In this document: one piece after another, positions 32,496-40,305 of the stretch
Position numbering within the stretch: position 1 is the stretch's first letter
Layout of the letters: each line of letters opens with the position of its first letter
Assembly: GCA_903911825.1 (NCBI GenBank)
Contig: CAIWFB010000336.1
Location: forward strand, 1-44,213
Length of the DNA: 44,213 bases
Source of the DNA: an uncultured Verrucomicrobia subdivision 3 bacterium
GTDB taxonomy: Bacteria; Verrucomicrobiota; Verrucomicrobiia; Limisphaerales; UBA11358
Reading direction: 5' to 3'
Notes under the pieces: model-generated
What the model saw: only the letters and a program-made list of their open reading frames with translations
What the model was told of the DNA's origin: nothing
The model's database searches: none
Made by a program: the position numbers and the translations under genes

Positions 32496-32525
32496 GGGCA
32501 GAGTCTAGTAAAATTGCGGCGCTTA

Positions 32526-33110
32526 TCAAACGGCTTTCCGGCGCCACCAGAACATCCGTTCCAAGTTGGTGCGATTCGGATACGAGCGTGGCACCCATTC
32601 CGCCAGCAATTCAAAGTGTGGCGAAAAACGTTCCCAGATTTCTTCGCGCGTGGTGCCGAATGGCGGGCCATCGGTGTCGGGAATCAGATAATTCACCGCC
32701 AGATAATGACTACCGGGCGGCAACCAACGGATCGCCGCGCGAACATAATCTTCACGTTCGGAAGGTTGGATGGCGCAGAAGAGCGTGTGTTCAAACAACC
32801 AGTCAAATTTCTGCGGCGGCTCGTCGCGCAGAAAATCGCCGAGTTCGAACGTCGCCGACAAACCAGCCGCAAGGGTCTTCTCCCGTGCCAGACGAATTCC
32901 GCTCGGCGCGATATCGTAGCCAAACGTCGTAAAGCCAGCGCGGGCGAATTCACGGGCATCGTGGCCAGTGCCGCAACCGGGAACGCAAACGGTGCCACGC
33001 GGCAGATCGGGATTCGCGGCGAGAAAATCTACCAAGCCGGGCGACGCCGCGCCCTTTTCCCACGGCATGTCGGAGGACTGATAACGCGCTTCCCAGTATT
33101 GTTGACTCAT
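32526..33110 (-). CDS. TPMT-family SAM-dependent methyltransferase
   Basis: A 194-aa class I methyltransferase. It begins MSQQYWEARYQSSDMPWEKG, the characteristic TPMT-family opening, and the SAM-binding loop is VPGCGTGHDAREFA (43-56), followed by GYDIAPSGIRLARE with the acidic residue for ribose. Bacterial members methylate thiols, selenium or tellurium compounds, or halides. The C-terminus (PNRTNLERMFWWRRK) is typical. It sits between rhomboid and lolD; no functional link is evident. Confidence 0.9.
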   Translation of the reverse strand: MSQQYWEARYQSSDMPWEKGAASPGLVDFLAANPDLPRGTVCVPGCGTGHDAREFARAGFTTFGYDIAPSGIRLAREKTLAAGLSATFELGDFLRDEPPQKFDWLFEHTLFCAIQPSEREDYVRAAIRWLPPGSHYLAVNYLIPDTDGPPFGTTREEIWERFSPHFELLAEWVPRSYPNRTNLERMFWWRRKAV

Positions 33111-33119
33111 AATAAAAAT

Positions 33120-33181
33120 GTAGGAGCCGAGGTAACGAGGCTCAAATTGAAAAGTTAGAGACTCCTCACGTCGTCTCCTAC
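33120..33181. repeat. 62-bp imperfect inverted-repeat element overlapping the lolD stop
   Basis: Arms of 24 bp (33120-33143 and 33158-33181) match at 19 of 24 positions, beginning GTAGGAGCCGA and ending TCGTCTCCTAC, around a 14-nt centre. The form (palindromic, intergenic, imperfect) resembles a miniature dispersed element. It contains the lolD stop codon (33178-33180). It could also act as a hairpin between lolD and the next gene. Confidence 0.65.
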
Positions 33182-33861
33182 GAGATGGAACTGATTAGTC
33201 CATCCACCAGTTCGATCACGCGGGGCGCAGTGGCGGCGACTTTGGAATCGTGCGTGGCGATGACGAGCGTCATGGATTTTTCGGCGCGCAACTGTTTGAG
33301 CAGATCAATGATTTCCATGCCGGTGTGCGAATCCAAATTCCCCGTCGGCTCATCGGCGAGGAGCAAAATCGGTTCGTTGACCAACGCGCGGGCGATGGCC
33401 ACGCGCTGCTGTTCACCGCCGGAAAGTTCAGAGGGCTTATGGTCTAGCCGTTCGCTCAAGCCAACGCGACCGAGCAATTCCTTGGCGCGTTTCGCCGCCT
33501 CACCCGCCGAAATCCGGGCGATGCGCGCGGCGAGACAGACGTTTTCCAGCGCCGTCAGTTCGGGCAACAAGTGATACGCCTGAAACACGAAGCCCACGCT
33601 GCGGTTACGGAAGTCCGTCAGCTTGCGCTCGGAGAAATCGGAGAGTTTCTGGCCACGAAAAATGATTTCGCCCGCATTCGGCGTGTCGAGTCCGCCGATG
33701 AGATGGAGCAAAGTGCTTTTGCCCGCACCGGAGGAACCGCGCAGCGCGAGGAAATCGCCCACTGCCACGTCCACGTCCACGCCGCGCAGGACTTCCAGCG
33801 TGCGTTTGCCCATGGCGTAAGATTTTTTTAGTCCGCGAGCGGACAGCAACAGTTCACTCAT
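33178..33861 (-). CDS. lolD: lipoprotein-releasing ABC transporter ATPase LolD
   Basis: A 227-aa ABC ATPase. Walker A is G42-SSGAGKST-50, the signature LSGGE is at 146-150, Walker B LLLADE at 166-171, and the H-loop is ATHD. The MacB/LolD-type opening (LLLSARGLKKSYAMGKRTLEV) and FVFQAYHLLPELTALENV fit LolD. With LolC/E it extracts outer-membrane lipoproteins from the inner membrane. Its start overlaps the permease gene by 8 bp. The last codons lie within an inverted-repeat element. Confidence 0.93.
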   Translation of the reverse strand: MSELLLSARGLKKSYAMGKRTLEVLRGVDVDVAVGDFLALRGSSGAGKSTLLHLIGGLDTPNAGEIIFRGQKLSDFSERKLTDFRNRSVGFVFQAYHLLPELTALENVCLAARIARISAGEAAKRAKELLGRVGLSERLDHKPSELSGGEQQRVAIARALVNEPILLLADEPTGNLDSHTGMEIIDLLKQLRAEKSMTLVIATHDSKVAATAPRVIELVDGLISSIS

Positions 33862-35128
33862 AACGCAACGCCTCCACGGGTTTCAGACGGCCAGCCCGAA
33901 TCGCCGGCAACACGCCGCCGATGATGCAGATGAAAAAGGAACTGACGCAGATGATGGCGACGTCGTTCGGCAAAATCAGCGCGGGCAATTCGCCAAAGCC
34001 ATATACGGACGCGGGAAATAATTCAAAGCCCGTCATCCGATTCATGAAGTGCAGGAAGCCATTGCGATACGTCAGCGCCAGCATGCCCAAGCCGAAACCC
34101 GACGCCACACCGATGACGCCGATGATGGCGCTTTGGGCGAGAAAGATTCCCGAGATTTGCAGCTTGGTTGCGCCGAGCGCTTTCAACATTCCGATCTCAC
34201 GCGTCTTCTGGATGACGAACGTGATCTGCGCGCTCAAGATGCAGAGCGCAGCGACAAGCACGATGAAGAACAGCAGATAAAACATCACGTTCTTCTCCAC
34301 GATGAGCGCGTTGAGAATGCCGGAATTCTGCTCCATCCACGTCGTGACGTAGTAATTCAGGCCGAATGCTTTCTCCAACTGTTTTTTGAAAGCCGGCGCA
34401 CGATACGGATCATCCAGCATCACAAACAGCCCGTGAACTGAGTCATCCAAGTCGTATAAATCTTGTGCGTTTTCGAGCGAGGTGACGACGACGCGGGCAT
34501 TGTATTCGTAGTAACCAGCGTCAAAAATCCCGCGCACTTCATAATCTTCCGGGAGAATAGCTTCATCTTTTTTCGCATCGTGCGCGGCCTTCATCTTTTT
34601 GATTTCGCGCGCGGAATAGATGGAAAGATGGTCGCCGACCTGAAGGTGTAGATTGCTCGCAAAATCCAAGCCCACCACCACGCCATGACCGCTCAAATCC
34701 ATACTCCCGACCACTAAATTGGTGGAAATATTACTGACTTTGGATTCCGCTACCGGATCAATACCACGCAACATCGGCGCGTCTTGCAGCGCTGGACGAT
34801 TCGTGTCGCCCATGGTTTCCACCAGCACTGGACCGAAAACGAAGGGCGAAACGCCTTTCACGACTTTGCTTTTGGAAAGTTGCCCGGCGAGGCGAGAATA
34901 ATTCTTCATCGTGCTGCCCGCCTCGGTGATAGTCAGGTGCGCGTTGAAGCCGAGAATTTTATCGCGCAAATCGTGGTCGAAGCCGCTCATCACACTGATG
35001 ACGATGATGAGCACGGCCACGCCCAGCGCCACACCGATGATGGAGATCAGGGTGATGATGGAAACGAACGTGCGCTTGGGCCGCAGATAACGCAGCGCCA
35101 GGAACAGTTCAAACGGCAATCGAGACAT
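33854..35128 (-). CDS. lolC: lipoprotein-releasing ABC transporter permease (LolC/LolE)
   Basis: 424 aa of the LolC/E-FtsX type: the N-terminus FELFLALRYLRPKRTFVSII leads into the first transmembrane helix (about 20-47). A large periplasmic domain (about 50-275) follows, then three more helices, one containing VLVAALCILSAQITFVIQ and the last near FICIIGGVLPAIRAGRLKP. The segment ISVMSGFDHDLRDKILG is diagnostic for LolC/E. Only one permease gene is present here, so the complex may be a homodimer or use a second gene elsewhere. It overlaps lolD and heads the transcription unit. Confidence 0.93.
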   Translation of the reverse strand: MSRLPFELFLALRYLRPKRTFVSIITLISIIGVALGVAVLIIVISVMSGFDHDLRDKILGFNAHLTITEAGSTMKNYSRLAGQLSKSKVVKGVSPFVFGPVLVETMGDTNRPALQDAPMLRGIDPVAESKVSNISTNLVVGSMDLSGHGVVVGLDFASNLHLQVGDHLSIYSAREIKKMKAAHDAKKDEAILPEDYEVRGIFDAGYYEYNARVVVTSLENAQDLYDLDDSVHGLFVMLDDPYRAPAFKKQLEKAFGLNYYVTTWMEQNSGILNALIVEKNVMFYLLFFIVLVAALCILSAQITFVIQKTREIGMLKALGATKLQISGIFLAQSAIIGVIGVASGFGLGMLALTYRNGFLHFMNRMTGFELFPASVYGFGELPALILPNDVAIICVSSFFICIIGGVLPAIRAGRLKPVEALRYE

Positions 35129-35225
35129 TGGCGCAGGCTAAAGCACGGTCGGGGCGGCGTCAATTCGCGCAAGAAAGTTTGCGTTCGCGGGAGGTTTTGT
35201 GAAGAATCCGCCAAAGGAAATCAAT

Positions 35226-36092
35226 ATGAGCACGCGTCTCGAAATCAAGAAAACCTACAAGCTTTACGTCGGCGGAAAATTTCCGCGCAGCGAAAGCGGC
35301 CGTTATCTCCCCGCCACTTCGGCCAAAGGTGAGCACCTGGACAATTTCGCGCATGCCTCCCGCAAAGATTTTCGCGAGGCCGTGGTGGCCGCGCGCAGTG
35401 CTTTTGGCGGCTGGAGCAAAGCCACCGCTTACAACCGCGGCCAGATCCTCTACCGCGCCGCCGAGATGCTGCAAAATCGCGCGGCGGAATTGGTCACGGA
35501 AATTGTCCGCTCCACCAACGGCACCGCCGCTCAAGCCAAACGCGAAGTGACCACGGCGATTGATCGGCTGGTTTATTACGCGGGCTGGACAGATAAATAC
35601 TCGCAGGTGTTTGGCAGCGTGAATCCGGTGGCGTCGTCGCATTTCAATTTCACCACCACGGAACCGACCGGCGTGGTCGTGGCGCTCGCGCCGGATGCCC
35701 CGTCGCTACTCGCGCTCGTTTCGCTCATCGCACCAATCATCGCCAGCGGCAACACAGTCATCATCGTCGCCTCAGAAAAGTTTCCGCTGCCCGCCGCGAG
35801 CTTGGGCGAAATTCTCGCCACGAGCGACCTGCCCGGCGGCGTGGTCAACATTCTCACCGGCAAACGCGCGGAACTCATTTCGCACATCGCCACACACATG
35901 GACGTGAACGCCATCGTGGACGGCACGGGCGACGCGACCATTGGCGCACAGTTGCAAGCGGGGGTGGCGACGAATCTGAAACGCTACTTCAACCATGCTG
36001 CCGACGATTGGTTCTCGGCCAAGGTGGAAGACCCCTACCGCCTGCTCGATGGCGTGGAATACAAGACCGCGTGGCATCCGATCGGCATCTGA
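35226..36092 (+). CDS. half-length aldehyde dehydrogenase-family protein (no catalytic Cys domain)
   Basis: 288 aa from ATG 35226, chosen over 35199 because AAAGGAAAT lies at ribosome-site distance. It covers only the N-terminal, cofactor-binding part of the ALDH fold (YKLYVGGKFPRSESGR, AFGGWSKATAYNRGQILYR, TEPTGVVVALAPDAPSLLAL, ATSDLPGGVVNILTG). It ends at VEYKTAWHPIGI, where a full enzyme of about 480 aa would continue to the nucleophilic Cys. The ending is clean, not a frameshift. Similar half-proteins are known beside a full ALDH in Actinobacteria (recalled, not searched), but no full ALDH gene is in this window. It may be a regulatory or structural partner. Confidence 0.8.
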   Translation: MSTRLEIKKTYKLYVGGKFPRSESGRYLPATSAKGEHLDNFAHASRKDFREAVVAARSAFGGWSKATAYNRGQILYRAAEMLQNRAAELVTEIVRSTNGTAAQAKREVTTAIDRLVYYAGWTDKYSQVFGSVNPVASSHFNFTTTEPTGVVVALAPDAPSLLALVSLIAPIIASGNTVIIVASEKFPLPAASLGEILATSDLPGGVVNILTGKRAELISHIATHMDVNAIVDGTGDATIGAQLQAGVATNLKRYFNHAADDWFSAKVEDPYRLLDGVEYKTAWHPIGI

Positions 36093-36104
36093 CGCCGCAA
36101 GATT

Positions 36105-36302
36105 ATGCGCAAAGTTCTCGGCGTGGTTTGCATCGTCGCCAGCGTGCTGCTGATCGTGAAAGGTCACGACGTGGGCAATTCACTGGCATCGGAATTCAAA
36201 CGCACCATCACCGGCGCGCCAGTGGATGCGGCGCTAAGACTTTACGGCGCAGGGGCGGGTGTCGGCTTGCTGGGATTGGTGCTGATCTTCTGGAAGAAAT
36301 GA
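36105..36302 (+). CDS. DUF3185-family small membrane protein
   Basis: 65 aa with two hydrophobic helices (VLGVVCIVASVLLIVKG and GAGAGVGLLGLVLIF) around a polar loop SLASEFKRTITGAPVDAALR, the pattern of DUF3185 proteins. Function is unknown. It starts 12 bp after the half-ALDH stop and may be cotranscribed with it. Confidence 0.75.
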   Translation: MRKVLGVVCIVASVLLIVKGHDVGNSLASEFKRTITGAPVDAALRLYGAGAGVGLLGLVLIFWKK

Positions 36303-36328
36303 CTGCTTTTTGCGGCCAGCCATCCGAC

Positions 36329-36475
36329 TTAGGGAGCTAACTTTTCGCGATGCGGTAAATGGTCACGGTTCCAGCGGGACAAAGCGGCATCGCTGGTGTC
36401 TTCAAACAAAAATTTCAGCGTTGGCGATTCGACGCGGCCGTCGCAAAAGACGACGTTGTAGTTGCGAATTTTAAA
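36329..36475 (-). pseudogene. prepilin-like (DUF1559, H-X9-DG type) C-terminal remnant
   Basis: The reverse strand carries RNYNVVFCDGRVESPTLKF and then FEDTSDAALSRWNRDHLPHR before a stop at 36329. This is the C-terminal signature of DUF1559-type prepilin-like proteins (NVVFCDGHVES...), abundant in Planctomycetes and Verrucomicrobia. The N-terminal pilin helix and most of the body are missing: just upstream the frame runs into the HNH gene. The His expected nine residues before DG is a Lys at the junction. It therefore looks like a stump left by insertion or deletion. Confidence 0.6.
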
Positions 36476-37100
36476 ACGGCACATCTTCATCCGGTGGCTT
36501 CGGGGCTTTCCTCGGAAATAAATCTTTTGCATTTCCACCGCCAAGACCTTTCACATCTCTCCGGGCGCGGATATTTGAGTTTTCTGGATGCTCTTTTGAA
36601 TGACAAAGTAGACAATAAAGAACCAGATTTCCGAAATCATGATCTCCTCCAGAAGATATATGCTTGGCATGATGAACATCTGCATCATAAAGAAGATGTT
36701 CGGTAAATTTGAAGTTCCATATCTGATTTGGGCTACAAGCCAGATGCCCACAAGATCTTCCACATTTCTGACATTTGCCTTTGTCTTTTACGAATACTAA
36801 TGCCCTTCGGCGTTGCCAATCCGGAGGATATCCAGCGGATTTCCTGTAGTTTTGCTCTATTTCCGACCTCCAAGTTTCCTCATCATTATGAATCGGATTC
36901 CAATTAGGGAACTGCTGTTCTGGGCTTACTAATCTATTTCCAGATTTTATTTTCCGGTGGCGGCGCTTTTGGGGAATAGGTCGCTGATATTTTTGTATTT
37001 TTTCTGAACTGGAGTGATTTGTGTTGAGAAATTTACCAGCCAGCCACGGGATTAAAAACATGGCGCCGAAAAACAACGCAAAGAAAAATAAAACATTCAT
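36471..37100 (-). CDS. membrane-anchored HNH endonuclease-like protein
   Basis: A 209-aa protein. The N-terminus (MNVLFFFALFFGAMFLIPWL) is a transmembrane or signal-anchor helix, followed by a basic linker (about 30-60). The C-terminal half is an HNH module: C110-x2-C113, D141-V-H143-H144, N158 and C163-x2-C166-H167, the zinc and catalytic residues of HNH nucleases. Codon use is clearly more A/T-rich than mrp on one side and the half-ALDH on the other, suggesting recent acquisition. It abuts the prepilin remnant. HNH proteins nick or cut DNA; why this one is tethered to the membrane is unknown. It may be an effector, a defence protein or mis-targeted. Confidence 0.75.
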   Translation of the reverse strand: MNVLFFFALFFGAMFLIPWLAGKFLNTNHSSSEKIQKYQRPIPQKRRHRKIKSGNRLVSPEQQFPNWNPIHNDEETWRSEIEQNYRKSAGYPPDWQRRRALVFVKDKGKCQKCGRSCGHLACSPNQIWNFKFTEHLLYDADVHHAKHISSGGDHDFGNLVLYCLLCHSKEHPENSNIRARRDVKGLGGGNAKDLFPRKAPKPPDEDVPF

Positions 37101-37161
37101 CCTTAGCTACAGATTTTGCCATTCCTGTTCAATCTGTGTTCCATTGGTCGCTGAAATGATT

Positions 37162-38199
37162 TCAGAAATTCTTCCGCACCGCTTCCGCGATTTGGAGGAA
37201 GGCTTTGCCCGCCGGATGATTCGGCGCGGAAACCGTGATGGGCGTGCCGCGGTCGCCGCCTTCGCGGATTTCGGTGAAGATGGGGATTTCGCCGAGGAAC
37301 GGCACGTCCTGACGTGCGGCTTCTTCTTTGCCGCCGCCGTGGCCGAAAATCTCCACGCGCTCGCCATTCGGCGTGGTGAAGTAGCTCATGTTTTCCACGA
37401 TGCCGAGGATCGGCACATTCACCTTGCGGAACATGGCAATGCCTTTGCGCACGACGCCGAGCGACGCTTCCTGCGGGGTGCTGATGATGACGCCGCCATC
37501 GAGCGGCACGGTCTGGCAAAGCGAGAGTTGCGCGTCGCCGGTGCCGGGTGGCAGGTCCACGAGCAAGAAATCCAGATCACCCCACTCCACGGCGAGGAGA
37601 AATTGCTGGATGGTTTTGGTGATCATTGGCCCGCGCCAGATGACGGGTTGATCATCCGTCAACAACAGGCCGATACTCATGACTTTCACGCCGTGATTGG
37701 AAGGTGGCACAAGGCGTTCGTCAGCATTGACGGTCGGTTTTTCGTGCACGCCCATCATGAGCGGGATGCTGGGGCCGTAAATATCGCAATCCAACAAGCC
37801 GACTTTGGCGCCGAGTTGCGCGAGGGCGCAGGCGAGGTTCGCCGAGCACGTGGATTTGCCCACGCCGCCCTTGCCGCTGGCCACGGCGATGATGCGTTTG
37901 ACGCCGGAAACTTTATTCTGATTGGCGAACGGACTCGTCGGTGCCGTAGCGCCACCAGCGGGTTGGCGAACTTCGACGATGACTTGCTTCACGCCGGGTA
38001 GCGCAGCGATGACGCGTTCCGCTTCGGTTTTGATCTGCAAAGCAGCTTCAGCATTGGGCGAGGTCAACTGCATCGCCACGCCGACGACGCCGTCGGTGGT
38101 GGAGATTTCTTTGACGAGTCCGAACGAAACGACGTCGCGCGAATAGCCGGGATATTTGACGGCTTTGAGCGCGTTTTGAATGACTTCCGATGACAACAT
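37162..38199 (-). CDS. Mrp/NBP35-family Fe-S carrier ATPase
   Basis: 345 aa. Residues 1-80 form a MIP18 (DUF59) domain; a linker rich in A/P/T follows. The P-loop ATPase has the deviant Walker A SGKGGVGKST (108-117), LLDCDIYGPSIP and LLVDLPPGTGDAQL. Family members carry Fe-S clusters to target proteins. The C-terminal CxxC present in many Mrp proteins is absent: the segment reads NMSYFTTPNGERVEIFGHGG. Some lineages naturally lack it, so this need not mean loss of function. The suf genes lie about 2 kb away in the opposite orientation. Confidence 0.92.
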   Translation of the reverse strand: MLSSEVIQNALKAVKYPGYSRDVVSFGLVKEISTTDGVVGVAMQLTSPNAEAALQIKTEAERVIAALPGVKQVIVEVRQPAGGATAPTSPFANQNKVSGVKRIIAVASGKGGVGKSTCSANLACALAQLGAKVGLLDCDIYGPSIPLMMGVHEKPTVNADERLVPPSNHGVKVMSIGLLLTDDQPVIWRGPMITKTIQQFLLAVEWGDLDFLLVDLPPGTGDAQLSLCQTVPLDGGVIISTPQEASLGVVRKGIAMFRKVNVPILGIVENMSYFTTPNGERVEIFGHGGGKEEAARQDVPFLGEIPIFTEIREGGDRGTPITVSAPNHPAGKAFLQIAEAVRKNF

Positions 38200-38250
38200 G
38201 CGGACAGGTTGCCAGCTTCAGGCGCGAAAACAAGTTTGCGGAGCACGGAC

Positions 38251-40098
38251 TTACTCGAAGACGTTCAGTTCGCGGTTGGCCTTGCGCAATTTGGCGGTCA
38301 GGTCGAGGCAGAGACGTTCTAGCATCTTGATTTTGATGGCGGGATGAGTGCGACCAAGCAATTGAAAATCTTCCATCGCCAGCTGATGACATTCGACATC
38401 GGAGTCGGCCACAATATTTGCCGAACGCGGCGCGCCATCGAGAAACGCCATTTCGCCAAACGCCATGCCTGGAGAGAACGTCGCGAGCCGGTGACGTTCT
38501 TCGCCAGGCAGAAACACACTGACCGTGCCGCGAATGATGAAGAAGACTTCGCGGGCATCGTCACCGGCAGAAATGATGTTCTGGCCGCGCTTGAAGGATT
38601 TGGTTTTCAACAGCGATTCGACGGTGTCCACTTCCACCTCGGTAAAATCCTTGAAGAGTTGATAGTCGGCGAGCTTGGCTTTGTAACTCGACGCATGGAT
38701 GGTTCGCGTATGATCCAGCAGACGTTCCTCGCACCATTCCAAGGCGAGATCATTGTTAGCAAAGACGGCGAAGAGTTCGGCGAACTGGCCTGCGAATTTT
38801 TTCTTCATCATCCGCCGTAGTAAGGACAGATGATCACAGTGGGTGAACAGAACGGTGATGCCAGCTTCAGAAAGTTTACCAACGAGCGAGTGCAAGAGGT
38901 GACCGGCGCTTTCGTTCAAACTCAAGACCCGCTTGAGGTCGAGAATGAAATATTGCGCACCTTCGGCTTGCTCTAAAATTTCGCTGACGATGGGTTCCGT
39001 GGACGCGAACGCCAGATGCCCCTGCAATTGATAGACTTTTATGGCTTTGGCCAACTCGCGCAGCATTTGGCTTTCTTCCGCTGTGCGGATGCGACTGGAG
39101 TTGAATTCCGCGCCCGAGAACTGCAGGCGGATGGTGGATTTGCCGAGCACCGGGCGGTTGTAGATGTGCAAATCCAGCGCCCGCGATAATTCTTTGCAGA
39201 CTTGAATGCCCCGCACGCTGTTGCCGTGCGCATCCAAGCGCGGCGAAAAAACACCGATGCCAATCTGTCCCGGCAACACCGCCAACACGCCGCCCGCGAC
39301 GCCGCTCTTGGCCGGAATGCCCACGGTATAAAGCCATTCACCGGCATAATCATACATCCCGCAAGTGCCCATCACGCTCAGGACGCTTTCCACATACTCG
39401 CCGCGCAACGCTTGCTTGCCCGTGAGCGGATTCACCCCGCGATTCGCCAGCGTAGCGGCCATCACGCCGAGATCGCGACAGGTCACGGAAATGGAGCATT
39501 GTTGGAAATAGATTTCTGTGGTCGGCGCGGGATCACCAGTAAGTTTGTCGAAATTGCGCAGCATATGGCCGATGGCGCGGTTGCGATGACCGGTTTCGCT
39601 CTCTGAAAGGTATACCGTTTTATCCACGGACAACTCGCGGCCAGCATACAAAGAAAACGTTTCCAGAATGCGTTTGAAACGCGACGCCGGAGACTTACCA
39701 GCAATCAAGCCAGCAGTCGCGATGGCGCCAGCATTGATCATCGGGTTACGGGGGCGACCGGTTTCTGGGTCGAGGCTGATGGAATTGAAAGCATCGCCCG
39801 TCGGTTCCACCCCGACACGCTGCAATGTTTCTTCGCGGCCATTATCCTCGAGCGCGAGACCATAGACAAAGGGTTTAGAAATGGACTGGATCGTGAATTC
39901 GTGCTGCGTGTCGCCGACTTCGTAAACCGCACCGTTGGCCGTCACGAGACAGATGCCAAATAAGCCCGGATCGGCTTTGGCGAGTTCGGGAATGTAGGTA
40001 GCGACTTTCCCGCCGGTGTCACCGGCACATTTGCGGTGTAATTCTTCGAGAAAATCCTGAATGGGAGAAACGATGGTAGCTTCACTATTTTTTTTCAT
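38251..40098 (-). CDS. glsA: glutaminase fused to STAS and cyclic-nucleotide-binding domains
   Basis: 615 aa. Residues about 10-315 are a glutaminase of the beta-lactamase-like fold, with the nucleophile in S72-I-S-K75 and conserved segments MINAGAIATAGLI, ELSVDKTVYLSE and GIPAKSGVAGGVLAVLPGQ. Residues about 335-450 resemble a STAS domain (YFILDLKRVLSLNESAGHLL). Residues about 480-600 are a cNMP-binding domain with the phosphate-binding cassette FGEMAFLDGAPRSANIVA. It hydrolyses glutamine to glutamate and ammonia; the extra domains suggest control by a cyclic nucleotide and by protein partners. It is transcribed away from sufD. Confidence 0.93.
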   Translation of the reverse strand: MKKNSEATIVSPIQDFLEELHRKCAGDTGGKVATYIPELAKADPGLFGICLVTANGAVYEVGDTQHEFTIQSISKPFVYGLALEDNGREETLQRVGVEPTGDAFNSISLDPETGRPRNPMINAGAIATAGLIAGKSPASRFKRILETFSLYAGRELSVDKTVYLSESETGHRNRAIGHMLRNFDKLTGDPAPTTEIYFQQCSISVTCRDLGVMAATLANRGVNPLTGKQALRGEYVESVLSVMGTCGMYDYAGEWLYTVGIPAKSGVAGGVLAVLPGQIGIGVFSPRLDAHGNSVRGIQVCKELSRALDLHIYNRPVLGKSTIRLQFSGAEFNSSRIRTAEESQMLRELAKAIKVYQLQGHLAFASTEPIVSEILEQAEGAQYFILDLKRVLSLNESAGHLLHSLVGKLSEAGITVLFTHCDHLSLLRRMMKKKFAGQFAELFAVFANNDLALEWCEERLLDHTRTIHASSYKAKLADYQLFKDFTEVEVDTVESLLKTKSFKRGQNIISAGDDAREVFFIIRGTVSVFLPGEERHRLATFSPGMAFGEMAFLDGAPRSANIVADSDVECHQLAMEDFQLLGRTHPAIKIKMLERLCLDLTAKLRKANRELNVFE

Positions 40099-40283
40099 AT
40101 GTCCCTAAAACTCCTTCTGATGATTTCTAAACGACGGGCGTCAGATTGAACCTTCGATTTAGCATCGTCAAGCCAGACAATGCAAAACCTCATTCATTGT
40201 GGCGCTAAGGCTGTGAGCGCCCGTTTTGGCCACGCTTTTCAATTGCACAAAAGTCTCCATCATGGGAGATTGTCCGCCTGATT

Positions 40284-40303
40284 TATAATTAGAATCATTC
40301 TAA
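40284..40303 (+). promoter_or_regulatory. -10 box overlapping a Fur/PerR-type 7-1-7 palindrome, upstream of sufD
   Basis: TATAAT (40284-40289) runs into TTAGAAT-C-ATTCTAA (40289-40303), a perfect 15-bp 7-1-7 inverted repeat, the form of Fur-family operators (PerR differs from this by one symmetrical base). A start of transcription near 40296 would put the operator across it, so binding would block the promoter. It ends 2 bp before the sufD ATG. No good -35 box is visible. The binding protein is not encoded in the window. Confidence 0.65.
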
Positions 40304-40305
40304 AC

